A stretch of 37,523 bases of DNA from NCBI GenBank assembly GCA_902802535.1, contig CADCML010000017.1, forward strand, positions 1-37,523, in the 5' to 3' direction. The notes beneath the pieces were generated by a model. It made no database searches and had not been told where the DNA came from. It saw nothing but the letters and a program-made list of their open reading frames with translations. The stretch is from an uncultured Bacteroidia bacterium. Its GTDB lineage: Bacteria; Bacteroidota; Bacteroidia; Bacteroidales; F082. Of the stretch, positions 32,967-37,523 are shown in pieces; the first letter of the stretch is position 1; each line of letters starts with the position of its first letter. The position numbers and the translations under genes are program-made.

Positions 32967-35900
32967 TCAGTTGTTAGTCTGTTTTTTCGGCGCAATAAGC
33001 GGCTGGCGGGTATTGGGCACTGATTTCTTTTTGAACAAGTCGCGGAACCGCCGGAACGACTTGCTATAGGAAAGACCCAAGCCTTGTGTATAGGGTGCCC
33101 GTCGGTCGATGGCGAAGCTGTTGAAATTGCTGTTGTAGTTGGAATGGTTATAGAAATGGCCTTGCAGTCGGCCATCCTTACTCAACTTGTAGTAGAGGTC
33201 AAACTCGCCCACGATATTGGAGGCGTTGCTGGCATTGTTGCTCGACATCAAGCCCAGATTGGTCTCAATGGTCAGCCGGTTTTCGAACAGCTCTGTGCGC
33301 AGTGCCAATTGGTACTCGTCGTAGGAATTGGCCGAACCCGACTGGTAACGTAGCCCCACATTCGTGTGACTGGTGACGTCTAACTGCATGGCGGTGCCGA
33401 GAACATTGGAGAGACTCATCCCACCACCACCTCCGCCGACGTCAGCGAACGAGCCAAGCACCAGCAACGACAAGACTTGCGACTCCATTATCGAATGGTT
33501 GGTCGTATCGATGAGCGAAAACACCGTCTGCGTGATGTCTTCAGAAGCATTCGGCAAGTTCATGCCGAAAGTGATGGACGGGTTGAGCAACGCGCCGTTC
33601 AGATGAATCAAACATTCCACATTGACATTGTTGTTCGCAGTGGTGTCGACTTGAACGCCCAACCCCGAAATAGGTGCCTTAAGGGAATAGGCACCCGTTG
33701 CATTGATGCGTCCATCCGTCGGGCTTCCCGACCATGAAATGGTGCCACCGTTCTTCAGGGTGAAATTGCGCGTCAAGAGGTTCATCAACGTGAGTTGGAA
33801 CCGTCCCGAAGCGATGGTGTAATTGCCGAACATCGAGAGAGCCTCGGCGGTAGCAGTGTTCAGTTTAATGTTGCCCGAACCTTTGGCATCGATGGTACCA
33901 ATGTTACCCGGAAGCATGATTTTCAGTGTGGCATCATCCGTGGCATCCACATCAAGGCTGATGGCGAAATTGCCCTTCTTCTTCACCTCCACCTCCACAG
34001 GAATCTCCTCTTCCTCGGTCTCAATTTCAGGCTCGATGAAGACGATGAAGTCGTTGTCCTTCACCCGAGCCGTCTTATTAAGCGGAATGGTGAGGGACGT
34101 ACCCTTTCGCGTCCTAGCCCTGATGCCCAAATGAATGTCATTAACAGGACCTTTGATGTCGACCAAACCGTAAGTGACCACCGAGCCGTAGAACGAGTCG
34201 TTGTCCTTGCTGCCCGTGGCCATGGCAAGGAAGTCGCGGGGATGGAGCTTCAAGTCCAAGTAAAAGTCTTTCAGGTAATTGTGTCGTATCTCGCCTTCCA
34301 CAAGGGCTATGTTACCGAGCGTGTCTGTCAGCATCATGTCCTCAAACTTGATGGATTTGTTGTCGATCAATATGGTGGGACTGAAGGTGTAGAACGTGTT
34401 GAGATAGCCGACTTTGCAGCCGCCATCGTCGATGTGGATGCGTCCGTTGATGTCAGGTTGCTTCAACGAGCCCTTGATGTCAACCGATCCATTGCCGTAG
34501 CCCTGAAGCCTTGTAATGAAACTCGCGACCAAAGGCGTGAGGACATTCAGGCGCAGCGAATCCATGGAAGCAGTGAAATCGAGGTTGTCGGTGTCGCGTG
34601 CCGTATAATAGGAACCTGTCAGGTCCAGCATACGTTTATTATCGTTGAACATTTCTACATCCACGTCAATCGACTTTTTCTCATTGTCCCACGCGCTCTC
34701 GATGACGACGTCACCCATCGGGTCGCCATTCAGCCCAAGCTTGTCGATAACAAGGTCGGCCAGCACCATAGGCGCGGTTTTCAGGTTACTCAACAAGGCA
34801 TCGCCTGAGATGAAACCGTCGGCATCGAAGCTTATGCGCTCAAACATTAAATCAAAATTGGAAACATCGAAGCTGCGCAACTGAACGGAAAGAGTATCGT
34901 CGGGGTTCATAGGCAAATAACCGTCAACCCGCAGCGACTGGTTGTTGTGACTGAATTGGAGGTTGGAGAGGGTAACGCGACCCGCGTTGAAATCGACGAA
35001 ATTGTTGGGCGACATGTTCCACAGCGAGTCGTTGACAACAAGGTCGAACTTGCCAACATTGATGATGCCGCCGGTTTCGTGCGGACGATAAGTGCCTTCA
35101 ATCATGGCTTTGTTATGGTCTTCCTCATCCTCGTCGTCCCACGCGATGCGGGTGGCAATGGTGTCGTTGGCCATTTTTGCGGAGAGAAGGAAGTTGTTGA
35201 CACCTATCCTCATCGTATCGGTCGGCGATATGCGTGTGTAGGCCACATCGTCGATCGTCAAGATGCCGAAAAGGGCGCTACGCGTATTGAAGTTCTTCAT
35301 TTCAAAATTGCTGATGGTGACATCGCCAATTTGCACTTGCTTGCTTCTTGTCGTCAAGTTGAGTTGACGAGTGCGCGAAGTGAAAGTTCCGTTCAATGAA
35401 GTGTTCTTGGCAATTTTCAGCGAAGGCATGAAGAGTCGACTGAGTGTCTTGGTGTCCTTCAGGATGAGGCTGACGATGAAGTCTTGGTCGACATCGTGGT
35501 CGAGCTTATACTCTTGGAAATCATCCCTTTTGGATTGCCATTGGGGGAAATGGACGAAATAGTCGCCAAATTCATTGAAAACGGGCACCAGGCTGGCGAA
35601 ATTCATCTGGCCGGCCATCTCGAAATTGAAGAAGTCACAGTCAATGTCGATGCGGCGCATCATCAAGTTATCGTTGAGGATGGAAGCATCAAATCTATCC
35701 ATTTTATAGGTGCCACGGCTGTCGCGATAAACAGTGTTGTCAATATGGAGCGAACCTTCAAGGTCGTCAAGATCGAAGCCCGTCAGGTTGGCCACGATAT
35801 GGGTGCCGATTTCCGAAATGCTGTCTTTCTTCATCAGTTTGAGGGCACTCAAGTTGGCATGACTGATGGCCGCCTCAAAGTCGAGTTTGGGGTATTTCTT

Positions 35901-37412
35901 GTCCCTAAAGTCGATGAGGCCGTTGAAGTGGAGGTCAAGGTCTTTGTCGTTAACCGTGAAGATACCGTTGAACCTATTATCTCGCATCTCGCCGTTGAGC
36001 ACAATCTCGTCGATTGAGTTGCCAAAAAGTTCGGCACGATAAACGTTGCCGTCCATCGACAAGTCGATGCTGCCTTTTTGGGGGATTTTGGCCACAAAAG
36101 CGGTGTTGAGGTCGAGATGGCCTAAAATCCTCTCAGCGTGGGCGATAGCGCCAACATTTACCCCGTCGGCATTGATGTCGCCCGAAAAGATGTTGGTGCC
36201 CTTGGCATCCCGATTACGTGAAACGTTGAGGTCGACGTTACCCGCATTTGACAGCAGATGTACTCGCGACTCGAAGTCCATGTAGGAACCTCGGAAGCTA
36301 ACCGTACCCCGAGCCACGCCCATAGGCTCCAGCGACTTAGGCATCGGTATAGTTTGGGTCTTCGAGGGGATATAGAAATCCACCAAGTCATCGTATGTGG
36401 TACGCAACCTCTTGATACTCAATGTATGGTATCCATCATAAAAGTTAAGCGGATGCATGGATATGCTACCCTCTATGCTCGACATCTTGCCAAACGAGGT
36501 CTTAAAGTCGTCGACACGGAAATGCTCAATCGGGCCAGAGAAACGGCCTTCAAACGTCAGGCGGTTGGGCATTTTGTACATCACGGAGGTGAAGAAACCG
36601 ATGTCGGACAACATGATATCCATCGGACGAATCGTGGCGTCAAAGGTCACTTTGTTGACGAAATCCTTGAAAGCCGAAACGTCGTCATACAACATGTGCA
36701 GGTCCATGTCAAACTGGCTGTTATTGGTCTCCATTTTCATCCCGTCAAGGTAAATGCCGCTTGAACAGAAGACCACATCGGCACCAAAATGCTTCAGTTC
36801 CAATCCGCTCAGTTCCTTGGCAGAAAGCGACATAATCTGGGTATGGATGGAGTCGCCAAACATATAGAAATCCTTGATTTTCAGATTGATGGTATCCAAG
36901 GCAATGTGGGCATAGTCCATCAGATGGTTTTCCGTCTTTTCAGGCTGGTCTTTGTTTTGGTTCCAAAACACGAAATCGAGATCCTTCACGGTAATCCTGT
37001 CCACTATGATACAAATCGGGGCGCGTTCAGGTTTCTCAATGGTGTCGTTGTTGGCAAAGGCTTCGGCCAAAAAAGCGAAATTGAACTTGCTTTCGCCCTC
37101 ATACATCACCAAATTAGCCTTCGTATCGCGCAGCTCCACCGATTCCAAATGGATGCAACCGTTCAGCAAATCACTGATGTTGAGCCTAGTACGTAGCGAA
37201 CCAACATTAGCCAAATCGTTCTCTCGCATGTCTTTGGCAACTACATTATCCAAAAACACGGTGAAATCGGGAGTAATCAACAATCGTCCCACTTTGATGT
37301 CGCCGCCAGTTTTTTCTGACAGGAAACCACCTGCAAAACGAGCAGTAAACTTCTGGAACACAGGGTCTTGAATGGCAATAAAAAGACTTGTGATGATGCC
37401 CAGCACCACCAT
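32967..37412 (-). CDS. tamB: TamB-like translocation and assembly module protein
   Basis: At least 1481 residues: an amino-terminal membrane anchor, a very long beta-helical groove typical of AsmA/TamB proteins, and a carboxy-terminal DUF490 domain (about residues 1050-1400, containing GNIGTIDAKGSGNIKL and GTISWSGSPTDGRINATGAY). Such proteins bridge the envelope and help insert outer-membrane barrels or carry lipids. The ATG at 37412 cuts the anchor helix in half. The frame stays open upstream and reads KKKIIHSILVIIMVVLG, a proper anchor. GGAGG lies 6-9 bases before two ATT codons (37454-37452, 37451-37449). The true start is therefore probably non-ATG near 37451, or there is a sequence error in the 8-A run. 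The end overlaps neither neighbour; the helicase follows after 5 bp. Confidence 0.9.
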   Translation of the reverse strand: MVVLGIITSLFIAIQDPVFQKFTARFAGGFLSEKTGGDIKVGRLLITPDFTVFLDNVVAKDMRENDLANVGSLRTRLNISDLLNGCIHLESVELRDTKANLVMYEGESKFNFAFLAEAFANNDTIEKPERAPICIIVDRITVKDLDFVFWNQNKDQPEKTENHLMDYAHIALDTINLKIKDFYMFGDSIHTQIMSLSAKELSGLELKHFGADVVFCSSGIYLDGMKMETNNSQFDMDLHMLYDDVSAFKDFVNKVTFDATIRPMDIMLSDIGFFTSVMYKMPNRLTFEGRFSGPIEHFRVDDFKTSFGKMSSIEGSISMHPLNFYDGYHTLSIKRLRTTYDDLVDFYIPSKTQTIPMPKSLEPMGVARGTVSFRGSYMDFESRVHLLSNAGNVDLNVSRNRDAKGTNIFSGDINADGVNVGAIAHAERILGHLDLNTAFVAKIPQKGSIDLSMDGNVYRAELFGNSIDEIVLNGEMRDNRFNGIFTVNDKDLDLHFNGLIDFRDKKYPKLDFEAAISHANLSALKLMKKDSISEIGTHIVANLTGFDLDDLEGSLHIDNTVYRDSRGTYKMDRFDASILNDNLMMRRIDIDCDFFNFEMAGQMNFASLVPVFNEFGDYFVHFPQWQSKRDDFQEYKLDHDVDQDFIVSLILKDTKTLSRLFMPSLKIAKNTSLNGTFTSRTRQLNLTTRSKQVQIGDVTISNFEMKNFNTRSALFGILTIDDVAYTRISPTDTMRIGVNNFLLSAKMANDTIATRIAWDDEDEEDHNKAMIEGTYRPHETGGIINVGKFDLVVNDSLWNMSPNNFVDFNAGRVTLSNLQFSHNNQSLRVDGYLPMNPDDTLSVQLRSFDVSNFDLMFERISFDADGFISGDALLSNLKTAPMVLADLVIDKLGLNGDPMGDVVIESAWDNEKKSIDVDVEMFNDNKRMLDLTGSYYTARDTDNLDFTASMDSLRLNVLTPLVASFITRLQGYGNGSVDIKGSLKQPDINGRIHIDDGGCKVGYLNTFYTFSPTILIDNKSIKFEDMMLTDTLGNIALVEGEIRHNYLKDFYLDLKLHPRDFLAMATGSKDNDSFYGSVVTYGLVDIKGPVNDIHLGIRARTRKGTSLTIPLNKTARVKDNDFIVFIEPEIETEEEEIPVEVEVKKKGNFAISLDVDATDDATLKIMLPGNIGTIDAKGSGNIKLNTATAEALSMFGNYTIASGRFQLTLMNLLTRNFTLKNGGTISWSGSPTDGRINATGAYSLKAPISGLGVQVDTTANNNVNVECLIHLNGALLNPSITFGMNLPNASEDITQTVFSLIDTTNHSIMESQVLSLLVLGSFADVGGGGGGMSLSNVLGTAMQLDVTSHTNVGLRYQSGSANSYDEYQLALRTELFENRLTIETNLGLMSSNNASNASNIVGEFDLYYKLSKDGRLQGHFYNHSNYNSNFNSFAIDRRAPYTQGLGLSYSKSFRRFRDLFKKKSVPNTRQPLIAPKKQTNN

Positions 37413-37450
37413 AATAATAACCAGAATGCTATGGATAATCTTTTTTTTAA

Positions 37451-37458
37451 TAATTTTG
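37451..37458 (+). promoter_or_regulatory. -7 promoter box for tsaD
   Basis: TAATTTTG fits TAnnTTTG, 19 bases before the ATG at 37478. It overlaps the likely translation start of the divergent tamB. No -33 element is recognised. Confidence 0.4.
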
Positions 37459-37477
37459 ACCCTCCAAATTGAGACCC

Positions 37478-37523
37478 ATGAACGAATACATTTTAGGCAT
37501 CGAATCTTCGTGCGACGACACCT
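37478..37523 (+). CDS. tsaD: tRNA N6-threonylcarbamoyltransferase TsaD (5' end only)
   Basis: Only the first 15 codons are in the window: MNEYILGIESSCDDT. This matches the highly conserved start of TsaD (Kae1/Qri7 family; G-I-E-(S/T)-S-C-D-(D/E)-T), which transfers the threonylcarbamoyl group to A37 of ANN-decoding tRNAs. The frame runs off the right edge. It is divergent from tamB, an arrangement I recall from other Bacteroidota. Confidence 0.88.
   Translation, partial: MNEYILGIESSCDDT

Noticed and set aside
31126-33069. Long plus-strand frame of 647 codons opposite the helicase gene
   Set aside because: The minus strand encodes a helicase with all motifs in order. The opposite frame has no recognisable domain and is an antisense shadow.

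Overview
The window reads as a chromosomal segment of a Bacteroidota member, most likely order Bacteroidales. Three things in the sequence support this: repeated TAnnTTTG-type -7 promoter boxes in front of genes; two secreted proteins with carboxy-terminal sorting domains of the type IX secretion system (T9SS); and Bacteroidota-typical genes (exonuclease-DnaE fusion, tamB divergent from tsaD, radical SAM/lipoprotein cassette). T9SS cargo argues against Bacteroides in the strict sense. Base composition is near 50% GC in coding DNA. I name no species.

Left part (1-7.9 kb). A TPM-domain membrane protein (minus) is divergent from a four-gene plus-strand operon: TPR protein, small multidrug-export-type membrane protein, aroE and rlmD. 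The operon ends at a symmetric hairpin terminator that overlaps the stop codons of both rlmD and the convergent gene, a secreted M28 zinc peptidase with a T9SS tail.

Accessory part (8.0-12.0 kb). Two tandem arrays of 21-22 bp units bounded by palindromes (REP-like) abut a two-gene restriction-modification-like operon: an EcoRI-family adenine methyltransferase and a DUF262-HNH nuclease. About 250 bp of leader precedes the methyltransferase, and one central arm in it can pair with either of two flanking arms. Divergent from it is a REP-associated tyrosine transposase (RAYT) whose reading frame has absorbed the same palindromes as repeated Asp-Pro-Cys-Val-Arg-Pro. Two more palindromes lie between it and aroK.

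Middle (12.0-24.8 kb). A minus-strand operon encodes two small lipoproteins with YG[S/A]P motifs, a SPASM-type radical SAM enzyme and aroK. The radical SAM enzyme is predicted to modify the lipoproteins. Divergent from it is a 2382-residue modular secreted protein built from two successive internal tandem duplications. Then come a possibly truncated beta-barrel gene, a DUF58 protein, thioredoxin and a PIN toxin/antitoxin pair, all on the minus strand.

Right part (24.8-37.5 kb). DnaE with an amino-terminal proofreading exonuclease, an AddA/RecB-like helicase-nuclease and TamB lie on the minus strand; helicase and tamB are 5 bp apart. The first 15 codons of tsaD (plus) run off the right edge.

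The best candidates for under-described biology are the radical SAM/dual-lipoprotein cassette with repeated YG[S/A]P motifs, the switch-like leader of the restriction-modification operon, and the RAYT with its translated and arrayed palindromes.
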